Origin: an uncultured bacterium
GTDB taxonomy: Bacteria; Cyanobacteriota; Vampirovibrionia; Gastranaerophilales; Gastranaerophilaceae
Direction of reading: 5' to 3'
Assembly (NCBI GenBank): GCA_900549855.1
Contig: URPS01000044.1
Coordinates: 1 to 17,176, forward strand
DNA: 17,176 nt
In this document: positions 1-7,222 of the stretch, one piece after another
How the letters are laid out: every line of letters begins with the position of its first letter
How positions within the stretch are numbered: the stretch's first letter is position 1
Translations under genes and position numbers: made by a program
The notes under the pieces: generated by a model
What the model saw: only the letters and a program-made list of their open reading frames with translations
Database searches by the model: none
What the model was told of the DNA's origin: nothing

Positions 1-79
1 TGGGCATGAAGAGACTCGAACTCCCACGCTTTCGCACTAGTTCCTAAGACTAGCGTGTCTACCATTCCACCACATGCCC
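1..79 (-). tRNA. tRNA-Leu (anticodon UAG)
   Basis: Read on the minus strand, the 7-bp acceptor stem GGGCATG/CATGCCC closes the molecule, with discriminator A at position 1. The anticodon stem CTAGT/ACTAG encloses the loop CTTAGGA, giving anticodon TAG, which reads leucine CUN codons. A longer variable arm (stem with a GAAA loop) marks a class II tRNA and fits leucine. The T arm is GGGAG-TTCGAGT-CTCTT with two G-U pairs. The window begins at the discriminator, so an encoded CCA cannot be seen. Confidence 0.95.
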
Positions 80-103
80 ATCTATTTAGTTGTCACAAGT
101 TTT

Positions 104-132
104 AATATAACAAGCTCAATATTTTTTGTCAA
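104..132 (-). promoter_or_regulatory. Sigma-70-type promoter of tRNA-Leu
   Basis: On the minus strand a perfect -35 TTGACA (127-132) is followed after exactly 17 bp by -10 TATATT (104-109). Transcription would start near position 97, about 18 nt before the mature tRNA 5' end. It is the best consensus match in the window. Confidence 0.8.
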
Positions 133-206
133 ATACTTATTATTAACTTTTTATACTATAAAAATCTTTATCTTATAAAAAGTCCTTTCATTGTCTTAAA
201 CTACAC

Positions 207-235
207 TTGTAATCTCTCTTAATATTCTATATAAT
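207..235 (+). promoter_or_regulatory. Promoter of hppA
   Basis: TTGTAA at 207-212 and a perfect TATAAT at 230-235 are separated by 17 bp. This predicts a start near 242 and a leader of about 40 nt carrying the AAAGGAG ribosome-binding site at 268-274. Confidence 0.65.
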
Positions 236-280
236 ATTTTAGTTAGTGTTTAAATAAGATGCACAATAAAGGAGAGATTT

Positions 281-2701
281 ATGCTTAAAAAACATTCAAT
301 GCTAAAATCATTGTTTGCAGCTTTTTGCGCTATGATTTTATCATCTCCGGCTTTTGCGGGAGAAGCTTCTCTTGTAGTTCCTAACATCAAAGCGGAAAAC
401 CCTTTCAGTTACAATTTACTTGTAATCGGACTTATTGTTTCCGTAATTGGTGTTGTATTCGGACTTATAGAGTTTCTTAAAGTAAAAAAAGTTGATGTTC
501 ACGAAGCTATGAACGCTGTTGGAAACACAATTTTTGAAACATGTAAAACATATTTGGTACAACAAGGAAAATTCCTTATTGCGCTAGAAGTTCTAATCGG
601 ACTTTGTATTGCATTCTATTTTTGGTTTTTACAAGGAATGCCACTTAAATCAGTTTTAATCATCCTAGGATGGTCTGTATTAGGTATTTTAGGTTCATAT
701 CTTGTTGCTTGGTTTGGCATCAGAATGAACACCCTTGCAAACTCAAGAACTGCATTTACCGCACTAAAGGGAAATCCTTTAAATATTCTAAATATTCCTC
801 TTAAAGCAGGAATGAGTATTGGCGTTTTACTTGTATCTATTGAATTAATCATGATGCTTGTAATTCTATTATTTGTTCCTGGAGAACTTGCAGGTGCTTG
901 CTTTATCGGTTTTGCTATCGGTGAATCACTTGGTGCTTCTGCTCTTCGTGTTGCAGGTGGTATTTTTACAAAAATTGCGGATATCGGTTCTGACTTGATG
1001 AAAATACAATTCGGCATCAAAGAAGATGACCCTCGTAACCCAGGTGTTATCGCAGATTGTACCGGTGATAATGCCGGTGACTCTATCGGACCTACAGCTG
1101 ACGGATTTGAAACCTATGGTGTAACAGGTGTTGCGCTTGTTAGTTTTATCCTTCTTGGTGTTTTCAAAGACTACCAAGTACAATTATTAGCTTGGATATT
1201 CACTATGAGATTCTTGATGATTATCACATCAGTAATTGCATACTGGATTAATGGCGGAATAACAAAAGCATTTATGGCTAATGCCAAGAAATTCGATTTT
1301 GAAGCACCTCTAACAAGTCTTGTTTGGATAACTTCAATTTTATCAATCATAATGACATTCTGTGTAAGTAATTTCTTACTAAAAGACATGGGCGAAAATT
1401 TATGGTTAGTTTTATCTATCATAATTTCTTGCGGTACATTAGGTGCAGCTCTTATTCCGGAAGCAACTAAAGTATTCACCAGTCCTAAAGCTAAGCACAC
1501 TCACGAAGTTGTTGTAGCATCTAAAGAAGGCGGCGCATCCTTAACAATCCTTTCCGGTATTGTTTCCGGTAACTTCTCCGGTTTCTGGATTGGCGCAATC
1601 GTTGTTCTACTAATGGGATTAGCTTATTTTGCAAGTCAATACATTCCAAACGAAGTAATGATTTATCCATCTGTATTTGCATTTGGTCTTGTTGCATTCG
1701 GTTTCTTAGGTATGGGACCTGTAACAATTGCAGTAGACAGTTATGGACCTGTTACGGACAACGCTCAATCTGTTTATGAATTATCTTTAATAGAAGAAAT
1801 TCCTAACGCAGCAGAAGGTATCGAAAAATATTACGGCTTCAAACCTGATTTTGAAAACGCTAAAAAATACTTAGAAGAAAACGATGGTGCCGGTAATACA
1901 TTTAAAGCGACTTCAAAACCTGTTCTTATTGGTACAGCAGTAGTTGGTGCTACAACAATGATTTTCTCATTGATTTTGGTAATAAAAGAAACATTAGGCA
2001 TTCAACCTGAAATGATTTTAAACTTGCTAAATCCTTACACATTATTAGGATTTATTGCAGGTGGTGCAGTTATTTACTGGTTCTCCGGTGCTTCTATGCA
2101 AGCTGTTACAACCGGTGCATATTCTGCTACTGAATACATCAAGAACAATATTAAACTTGGTGAAGCTGATGATAAATGTGCAAATCTTGCAAACTCTAAA
2201 GAAGTTGTTAAAATTTGTACTCAATACGCACAAAAAGGTATGTATAATATCTTTATCGCACTATTTGGCTTTGCTCTGGCTCTTGCTTGTTTATCAGCTC
2301 CGGTTGGTGAAGATGCGGCTCCTGTATCATTCTTTGTAAGCTACCTAATCGCAATTGCCGTATTTGGCTTATTCCAAGCTGTATTTATGGCTAACGCAGG
2401 CGGTTGCTGGGATAATGCAAAGAAAATCGTAGAAGTTGATATGGATGAAAAAGGTACCGAGCTTCATGCTGCGACAGTAGTTGGCGATACAGTCGGTGAC
2501 CCATTCAAAGATACATCTTCTGTTGCAATGAACCCAATTATTAAGTTCACAACTTTATTTGGTTTATTAGCAATGGAAATTGCAATCAACCCTACTTTCA
2601 AAGAACACGCTAAGATTGCAGGCGGTGTATTGTTAATTATTGCACTTTTGTTCGTAATTCGTTCATTCTACGCAATGAGAATTCCTAATAAAAGAAAATA
2701 A
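281..2701 (+). CDS. hppA: Membrane-bound proton-pumping pyrophosphatase, K+-independent type
   Basis: This integral membrane enzyme hydrolyses PPi and uses the energy to export protons. The family motifs are present: EDDPRNP (around 248-254), DCTGDNAGD (259-267), ADGFETYG (273-280), GPVTDNAQ (489-496), DNAKK (711-715) and VGDTVGDPFKDT (734-745). Many hydrophobic segments span the whole length. At the residue that separates the subfamilies, the motif reads GNTFKAT with Lys542, the K+-independent signature (K+-dependent enzymes have Ala). The paired downstream site is Ser545 rather than the usual Thr. K+-independent members are known as H+ pumps. The protein is longer than most bacterial homologues (806 aa) because of an N-terminal Sec signal peptide ending AFA (about residue 26). 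The start is supported by AAAGGAG at 268-274. The gene is monocistronic, with its own promoter and terminator. Confidence 0.97.
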   Translation: MLKKHSMLKSLFAAFCAMILSSPAFAGEASLVVPNIKAENPFSYNLLVIGLIVSVIGVVFGLIEFLKVKKVDVHEAMNAVGNTIFETCKTYLVQQGKFLIALEVLIGLCIAFYFWFLQGMPLKSVLIILGWSVLGILGSYLVAWFGIRMNTLANSRTAFTALKGNPLNILNIPLKAGMSIGVLLVSIELIMMLVILLFVPGELAGACFIGFAIGESLGASALRVAGGIFTKIADIGSDLMKIQFGIKEDDPRNPGVIADCTGDNAGDSIGPTADGFETYGVTGVALVSFILLGVFKDYQVQLLAWIFTMRFLMIITSVIAYWINGGITKAFMANAKKFDFEAPLTSLVWITSILSIIMTFCVSNFLLKDMGENLWLVLSIIISCGTLGAALIPEATKVFTSPKAKHTHEVVVASKEGGASLTILSGIVSGNFSGFWIGAIVVLLMGLAYFASQYIPNEVMIYPSVFAFGLVAFGFLGMGPVTIAVDSYGPVTDNAQSVYELSLIEEIPNAAEGIEKYYGFKPDFENAKKYLEENDGAGNTFKATSKPVLIGTAVVGATTMIFSLILVIKETLGIQPEMILNLLNPYTLLGFIAGGAVIYWFSGASMQAVTTGAYSATEYIKNNIKLGEADDKCANLANSKEVVKICTQYAQKGMYNIFIALFGFALALACLSAPVGEDAAPVSFFVSYLIAIAVFGLFQAVFMANAGGCWDNAKKIVEVDMDEKGTELHAATVVGDTVGDPFKDTSSVAMNPIIKFTTLFGLLAMEIAINPTFKEHAKIAGGVLLIIALLFVIRSFYAMRIPNKRK

Positions 2702-2712
2702 TACATAATGTG

Positions 2713-2747
2713 AAAATGGCGGCGCTCAAAGAGCGCCGCCATTTTTT
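2713..2747 (+). terminator. Rho-independent terminator after hppA
   Basis: A 15-bp perfect stem (2713-2727 with 2731-2745) has a very GC-rich core and an AAA loop, and ends in six T. It lies 11 nt after the hppA stop. The facing gene at 2768 converges on it, and the A-rich left flank gives a shorter T run on the other strand, so it probably serves both directions. Confidence 0.92.
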
Positions 2748-2767
2748 ATACCTTTTAACTTAAAACA

Positions 2768-3676
2768 TTAAATCATCAAAGCACCTTCCAACAAATCCAG
2801 ATGGTCATCAAGAAGGAATTCTGCAAAATCTTTTGTATCAACTTGCGCTGCAACAATAGACATCAAATCTTCCGGTAAAATTGAAATCATATCTATCATA
2901 GTTTCTTTTTGCAAATTAATCATTGGTTTAACCATTTCTGTTTTCATCATCGTAGAAAGCATATTAACATATGTTTCGTTGCTGAATAATTGCAAATATT
3001 CAGGCTTTTGCTTTGTCAATTGGAATGTCAATTGTCTTTGAACATCAGGATCAATTGATGACATGAAATCTCTGTATTTATCAATTGGTAAAGATTCTAT
3101 ACTTTTAACAAATTCACCGTAATTTACTTCTTCTGAAGGCTGTCCTGTAACACCTTCAACAAATTTTTGGATAACTTCGGGAGGCATTGCTTTCAATTGA
3201 TTAATAACATCATATTTTTCTAATTTTTCATTCTGGAAGAATTCTGACAAATCATCCTCTGTAAACATCATCACAATGTCTTGAAGAGGAAATGCTGCTT
3301 GTATAACATTTACAAGTTCTTCAATATCAACTTCCATAAGCATTGATAAAAGTTTATCTTGAGTAAAAAAGTACAAGCCCATTAACAAGTCTTCTTGATC
3401 TAACATTGGAAGTACCATTTGACGAGTTCTATCATCCATATTATGAAGAATTACAAACTTGTTTTCTACATCTGTTAGCTTAAAAATCTTGATTAATTTT
3501 TCAGGAGAATTATACATTTCTCTTGCATAATTAACAGCTTGAGTATTACCTTGAGCAGCTTCTGCTTCAATAATTTCATCAACAGTTTTTAAGCCATAGT
3601 CTTGAACCATTCTGGAAGATGTAATGTTCAGACGTTCTGCAAATAATTTCATATTTGTATCTAAAACTATTGACAT
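2768..3676 (-). CDS. Helical-repeat protein, MgtE-N/FliG-like, function unknown
   Basis: This soluble, acidic, all-helical protein has no signal peptide or membrane segment. Residues about 60-180 and again 190-302 are built from short amphipathic helices with recurring Leu-Pro and Asp-Leu turns (for example NMDDRTRQMVLPMLDQEDLL at 79-98, and SILPEDLMSIV at 265-275). The pattern resembles the superhelical N domain of MgtE transporters and the FliG middle domain. No MgtE CBS or membrane domain follows, so it is not an Mg2+ channel. This assignment rests on pattern resemblance only. The ATG is supported by AGGAGA (complement of 3681-3686). A TACTTTATATATAA box precedes it, shared with the 621- and 635-aa genes. 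It is divergent from the hydrolase-fold gene at 3787 and convergent with hppA. Confidence 0.75.
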   Translation of the reverse strand: MSIVLDTNMKLFAERLNITSSRMVQDYGLKTVDEIIEAEAAQGNTQAVNYAREMYNSPEKLIKIFKLTDVENKFVILHNMDDRTRQMVLPMLDQEDLLMGLYFFTQDKLLSMLMEVDIEELVNVIQAAFPLQDIVMMFTEDDLSEFFQNEKLEKYDVINQLKAMPPEVIQKFVEGVTGQPSEEVNYGEFVKSIESLPIDKYRDFMSSIDPDVQRQLTFQLTKQKPEYLQLFSNETYVNMLSTMMKTEMVKPMINLQKETMIDMISILPEDLMSIVAAQVDTKDFAEFLLDDHLDLLEGALMI

Positions 3677-3699
3677 AAACTCTCCTGTAATTTCACTCT

Positions 3700-3720
3700 C
3701 TTATATATAAAGTATATTCT
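3700..3720 (-). promoter_or_regulatory. Shared AT-rich box upstream of the 302-aa gene
   Basis: The minus strand reads AATATACTTTATATATAAG about 24 nt upstream of the start codon. It matches the boxes before the genes starting at 7087 and 9130, with a shorter T run. It may be a promoter element (TACTTT as -10) or a regulator site; the sequence does not decide between them. Confidence 0.45.
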
Positions 3721-3740
3721 TAATAAATAATTGCCTTTTT

Positions 3741-3757
3741 TGTAACAAATTGTTACA
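3741..3757. promoter_or_regulatory. Perfect 17-bp palindrome, probable operator
   Basis: TGTAACAA-A-TTGTTACA is a perfect inverted repeat in the divergent spacer between the genes starting at 3676 (-) and 3787 (+). Its right half overlaps the TTGTTA that would be the -35 of the rightward promoter. The same half-site TTGTTACA recurs at 9191-9198 in another divergent spacer. Confidence 0.6.
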
Positions 3758-3771
3758 CATTTTAAATAATA

Positions 3772-3780
3772 TGATATAAT
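3772..3780 (+). promoter_or_regulatory. Extended -10 promoter of the hydrolase-fold gene
   Basis: TGATATAAT forms an extended -10 element (TG, one base, TATAAT at 3775-3780). The expected start of transcription is 6-7 nt later, at about 3786-3787, which coincides with the ATG at 3787. A weak -35, TTGTTA at 3750-3755, lies 19 bp upstream. Confidence 0.6.
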
Positions 3781-3786
3781 AGCCAT

Positions 3787-4545
3787 ATGAAACGGATTAT
3801 TTTTATTTTAGCATTATTTTTATCATTCTTAAACCCTGCATTTGCAGCCAGCGCAATTTCTAAAAAGGAATACACTGTATCTGCAGCCGATGGGTTTACC
3901 ATAAAATCTACATTAGAATACAAGCGTGTAAAGGGACAAAAAGAATATCCGACAGTCGTTTTACTTCATTCTCTGGGTTACTCTTCTGAATGGTGGGAAA
4001 GTTTACCGAATGATTTAATGAATAGCGGGTACGCTGTTTTAATGATAGATTTGCGTGGACACGGAAAAAGTGTTTACAATAGAAAACTCGTAAGAACTTC
4101 TTGGAATAACTTAACCAACAAGGCTTATGCAAAATATCCGGATGATGTAATAAAAGTAATTGAACAAGTAAAATCCGAAAACAGCAAGACAGTATTTTTT
4201 AACAAATGGGCATTTGTAGGTTCTGATATTGGCGCCAGCACTGCCGTTTTGGCAGCGGAAAAGATTTCTTACAAGCCTAAAACAATTGTCTTGTTATCAC
4301 CAGTTGTGCAAGCAAAAGGCTTATATATACCTGTTAGTTTAGCGAATCTTAGTCACATAGACTTTTTCTCAATATCAGGTACTAACGATACAACAGGCAA
4401 ACAATCTGAAGAGTATTTAAAAAGATTTTCTCAGTCTACATTTGCGATCTATACTTCTGAATCAAAATCAAACGGAATGTTAATGCTTAAAAATGACAAA
4501 TCTTTATCCAAAATTATCACTTCTTGGATAAAAGAATATCTATAA
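3787..4545 (+). CDS. Exported alpha/beta-hydrolase-fold protein with altered catalytic residues
   Basis: Residues 1-20 form a Sec signal peptide ending AFA, so the protein is exported. The fold is recognisable: oxyanion-loop LLHSLG (59-64), DLRGHGKS (88-95), a nucleophile elbow and a distal acid loop SGTNDTTGK (197-205). The elbow reads GSDIGAS (145-151), so Asp147 sits where esterases of this type have Ser. Where a His-Gly is expected near the C-terminus there is Asn229-Gly230. Asp nucleophiles occur in epoxide hydrolases and haloalkane dehalogenases, but those keep the histidine. I infer a catalytically dead or strongly altered member. No ribosome-binding site precedes the ATG, and the promoter places the transcript start at the ATG, so a leaderless mRNA is likely. 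Its last 6 bases overlap the end of the facing gene at 4540. Confidence 0.88.
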   Translation: MKRIIFILALFLSFLNPAFAASAISKKEYTVSAADGFTIKSTLEYKRVKGQKEYPTVVLLHSLGYSSEWWESLPNDLMNSGYAVLMIDLRGHGKSVYNRKLVRTSWNNLTNKAYAKYPDDVIKVIEQVKSENSKTVFFNKWAFVGSDIGASTAVLAAEKISYKPKTIVLLSPVVQAKGLYIPVSLANLSHIDFFSISGTNDTTGKQSEEYLKRFSQSTFAIYTSESKSNGMLMLKNDKSLSKIITSWIKEYL

Positions 4546-5235
4546 TTTTGCGCTACCTTCTTCTTGCATTTTCTTCAGAGCTTGTTTTGTGCCGTCAAAA
4601 TTTCTGCATAGCTTTACTACAAATTCAATTGCCGCTTTATCCTGCCTGATTGCATCTTTTAGCTTATAAATATCAGCAAGTTGCAGTTCTCTGGTATCAG
4701 AAGTTTCAAACAAATACTTTTTAAGAAGTTTTTGAGAATCTTCATCCATGCCGGCGATATTATGCTTAAAAGCAAACCAATTGTAAAAATGGTAAATGAA
4801 ATAGTACTTATTAATACTGCCTTTTGATAAAACAAACATCTCATCTGTTTTAAAACTGATTTTCTTATCCACTGCAAGAGAAAGATAAAGCGCTTTTGTC
4901 CCTTTTGCAGGATAAATAAAACCTTCATTTTCTCCTATCGGATTAAGCAAATTAGCGGCTTTATTTATAAAATAGACATTTGTTCCATGATATTTTATAT
5001 ATTCTAAAATACGTTCCGGAGAATAATCACAACTTTTAAGAATTCCATTCATCTCATTTTCCAGTTGAAGTTTTTCATTATCGGCAAGCGTGTTCAAATC
5101 AATTGAACAACCGCCATAATAATGACGCTTTCTCTTGGAAGAATTTTTCACTCCCAATGTCTTTGAAAGCTGATGTCTTAAGATTTTTTCCTGAATAGAT
5201 AATATACTATATAATAAATTTTTAAACAGTTTCAT
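4540..5235 (-). CDS. Hypothetical protein, 231 aa, second gene of a two-gene unit
   Basis: I do not recognise this protein. It is basic at the N-terminus (KNSSKRKRHYYGG around 30-42), has no signal peptide and no clear membrane segment, and looks mixed helical with an aromatic-rich stretch INKYYFIYHFYNWFAFKH near 141-158. The C-terminal third is charged and helical. Its start overlaps the end of the 621-aa gene by 14 nt, and AAGGA lies 5 nt before the ATG inside that gene. The two are therefore almost certainly co-transcribed and possibly translationally coupled. It ends tail-to-tail with the hydrolase-fold gene, with a 6-nt overlap. Confidence 0.75.
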   Translation of the reverse strand: MKLFKNLLYSILSIQEKILRHQLSKTLGVKNSSKRKRHYYGGCSIDLNTLADNEKLQLENEMNGILKSCDYSPERILEYIKYHGTNVYFINKAANLLNPIGENEGFIYPAKGTKALYLSLAVDKKISFKTDEMFVLSKGSINKYYFIYHFYNWFAFKHNIAGMDEDSQKLLKKYLFETSDTRELQLADIYKLKDAIRQDKAAIEFVVKLCRNFDGTKQALKKMQEEGSAKL

Positions 5236-7087
5236 ATTTTCCTTCTATATCTTGAACTTGTTTTTCTGCAGCAAAGCATAAGCCTTTTGTATGTTCTCTG
5301 TTTTCTTTTAATTTTGTTACAAAATCTTTATTTACAACTTCGCAAATAAATACGAATGAACTATCTGAGCAAGTTGCTGTCAAGTCTATTAAAGATTTTA
5401 AATCATAAGACCTGATAATAGTAGTTAAATTTGATCTTAAATGCTTAAAAGAAGGATTATCAATAATTACTTTGATTGCATCTGCGCCATATTTTTTTAT
5501 AGCTTTATGAATACCTTCTTCTTTGATATTTGCTGCGATAACCTGTATATTATTATTCAATGTAGAAACTTCCTCTTGAACTGCATCGACTTTCTTATTT
5601 TTCACTTTTGAATTAGTCTTTGCTTCTGATTTAATTGGTTGTTTTTCAATGCCTGATACATATTTTCTTGACTCTGCAAAAGAATTTTGGAATGCTACAG
5701 TTTTGTGTTCAGGAGTCTTAGTTTCTACCGGTTTGTTAGCATTCTCTTTTACAACATTATTTTCTCTTTTTTGATTATATTCAACAACTTTTTCCTTAAT
5801 TTCATTCAACTCAGGATTAGTTTCCAATTGTTTATTAACGCCTTGTGTAACTTCCTTATAATCAGAATACTTTTTAGCATCAGCTTGCCAATTGCTTATA
5901 AATTCTGCTTTTTCATCATTTGTCATATTTACGTTATTAAGAGCACCGGAACCAATACCTTTAGCAGTTGCTGTATAGTAATCCGGTTTCATTGTGTCTA
6001 ATAAAGCTTGTTCCTCAGCAGTTAAAGCTTCACCACGTTTTTGTTTTGCCAATGCTATTTCATAATTATCTCTATCCTTAACATAATCTGTCTGATATGC
6101 TTTTACAGCATTTGCGGATTTTTGTTCCATAAAAGTTTGAGTATAACCTTCAAGAACATCACCATTAACATCGTCGCCAATTTCTTTATAATCCGCAATT
6201 ATATTCTTTGTTACAGAATATTCTGCATAATCAGCTGTTGCAGTTCTTTCTTCCGCATTACACCTTGTTGCAAGTACCGTTTTTGCACCATATTGCAAAT
6301 CTTTTGAATCTAAAATAACAAGAGAATTGACTGCTGTTTTAGAATCACATTGAGCAGTTATATCAACAAAACGACCTTTTCTTATATGGTTATGCCTGTT
6401 GCGAATTTTAATTTCTGCGGCAACTCTTTCTGATTTTGGTAAATTTTTAACTTCTTCAAGTTCTGCACGCATTTGTTTTTCATCAGCCAACCTGTGCTCT
6501 TTAATTATGCGTCTTTGCTCTTTGCTTGATTTTTTATCAAAATCTTTGCCAAAATTCTCTGTAAAATCGCCCATAGCTTTTTCAAACTCTTGCGGAGTTT
6601 TAAATTCACCATTATTCAAAGACTCTGCTAAAATTTGTGCAAAGGATGTAACGATTTCTTCTATATCAGCCTTTTTAGAAATCTTTCCTTGTTCTTGTAA
6701 CTCGTTAAATTTTTCAATAGAGGTTTTGATTGCCATAACAACCCTATTTTTTTGTTGTGGAGTAAGCTTATCAAAATCATCTTTTGTCATGCCGGTAACT
6801 CGTTCTATCAGCCCTTTTCTTAACATCTTTTTGATATCAATATGTTCGGACGGAGTGTTTTCGATAGTTGCTTCCATTGCTTTTCTGCTCATACCTTTTT
6901 GAGTTTTGACAGATTGTACAGAATTTTTTGTATTCTTTTTTTCTAATTTATCAACCGGAGCTTCTGTTTCACATTCAATTACGGGGGTTGTGTCTTTTTT
7001 AGCAGCAACTTGATTTTTGGTGTCAGTTTCTTGTACACCTAAAATTTCTGTTTTTATGAAATTTTTAATACCACTTAAAAAGCTCAT
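5222..7087 (-). CDS. Large helical hypothetical protein, paralogue of the 635-aa protein
   Basis: This 621-aa, hydrophilic, mostly helical protein has no signal peptide or membrane segment. A disordered Lys/Glu/Thr-rich N-terminus (20-65) leads into helical regions. A low-complexity linker (about 440-505) separates a C-terminal helical domain (about 515-600) that looks HEAT-like. It aligns with the neighbour encoded at 7223-9130 through DVNG (306-309), the LTAEEQALL...YYTA segment (355-373) and the Y-x(6)-VN-x(5)-NPE segment (410-426), so the two are diverged tandem paralogues. CGAGG 7 nt before the ATG supports the start. A TACTTTTTATATATAA box lies immediately upstream. The 231-aa gene overlaps its end. 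The function is unknown; a structural or scaffold role would be a guess. Confidence 0.8.
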   Translation of the reverse strand: MSFLSGIKNFIKTEILGVQETDTKNQVAAKKDTTPVIECETEAPVDKLEKKNTKNSVQSVKTQKGMSRKAMEATIENTPSEHIDIKKMLRKGLIERVTGMTKDDFDKLTPQQKNRVVMAIKTSIEKFNELQEQGKISKKADIEEIVTSFAQILAESLNNGEFKTPQEFEKAMGDFTENFGKDFDKKSSKEQRRIIKEHRLADEKQMRAELEEVKNLPKSERVAAEIKIRNRHNHIRKGRFVDITAQCDSKTAVNSLVILDSKDLQYGAKTVLATRCNAEERTATADYAEYSVTKNIIADYKEIGDDVNGDVLEGYTQTFMEQKSANAVKAYQTDYVKDRDNYEIALAKQKRGEALTAEEQALLDTMKPDYYTATAKGIGSGALNNVNMTNDEKAEFISNWQADAKKYSDYKEVTQGVNKQLETNPELNEIKEKVVEYNQKRENNVVKENANKPVETKTPEHKTVAFQNSFAESRKYVSGIEKQPIKSEAKTNSKVKNKKVDAVQEEVSTLNNNIQVIAANIKEEGIHKAIKKYGADAIKVIIDNPSFKHLRSNLTTIIRSYDLKSLIDLTATCSDSSFVFICEVVNKDFVTKLKENREHTKGLCFAAEKQVQDIEGKYETV

Positions 7088-7099
7088 AATTTATCCTCG

Positions 7100-7120
7100 T
7101 TATATATAAAAAGTATTTAT
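7100..7120 (-). promoter_or_regulatory. Shared AT-rich box upstream of the 621-aa gene
   Basis: The minus strand reads AATACTTTTTATATATAA, ending 12 nt before the start codon. The core ACTTTTTATATA is repeated in inverted orientation on the plus strand at 7155-7166, giving a 12-bp perfect inverted pair (7103-7114 with 7155-7166) spaced by 40 nt. Confidence 0.5.
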
Positions 7121-7165
7121 TACTATAAAAATTGACTAAGTATTAAGATTTGTAACTTTTTATAT

Positions 7166-7205
7166 AAACAAGGCGGCTGCAAATAAATTTGCAGCCGCCT
7201 TGTTT
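7166..7205 (-). terminator. Terminator after the 635-aa gene
   Basis: A 19-bp perfect inverted repeat (7166-7184 with 7187-7205) has a GGCGGCTGC core. It starts 17 nt beyond the stop of the minus-strand gene at 7223 and is followed on that strand by TTGTTTATAT. It separates the two paralogues, so the downstream gene relies on its own promoter. Confidence 0.8.
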
Positions 7206-7222
7206 GCTATAAATATTTTAAG

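Noticed and set aside
616..1500. Long minus-strand open frames opposite hppA
   Set aside because: They lie wholly inside hppA, whose motifs are unambiguous; the antisense products show no family features and have no ribosome-binding sites.
2768..3676. MgtE magnesium transporter
   Set aside because: No CBS domains and no membrane helices; only a general N-domain-like helical pattern.
5687..6902. Plus-strand open frames opposite the 621-aa gene (rich in Ile, Phe, Cys, Ser)
   Set aside because: The residue make-up is what antisense reading of Lys/Glu/Asn-rich genes gives; it mimics membrane proteins. The minus-strand gene has a start site, a paralogue and an operon partner.
7103..7205. Possible CRISPR or tandem-repeat block between the two paralogues
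   Set aside because: Only one inverted box pair and one terminator hairpin are present; there are no regularly spaced direct repeats.
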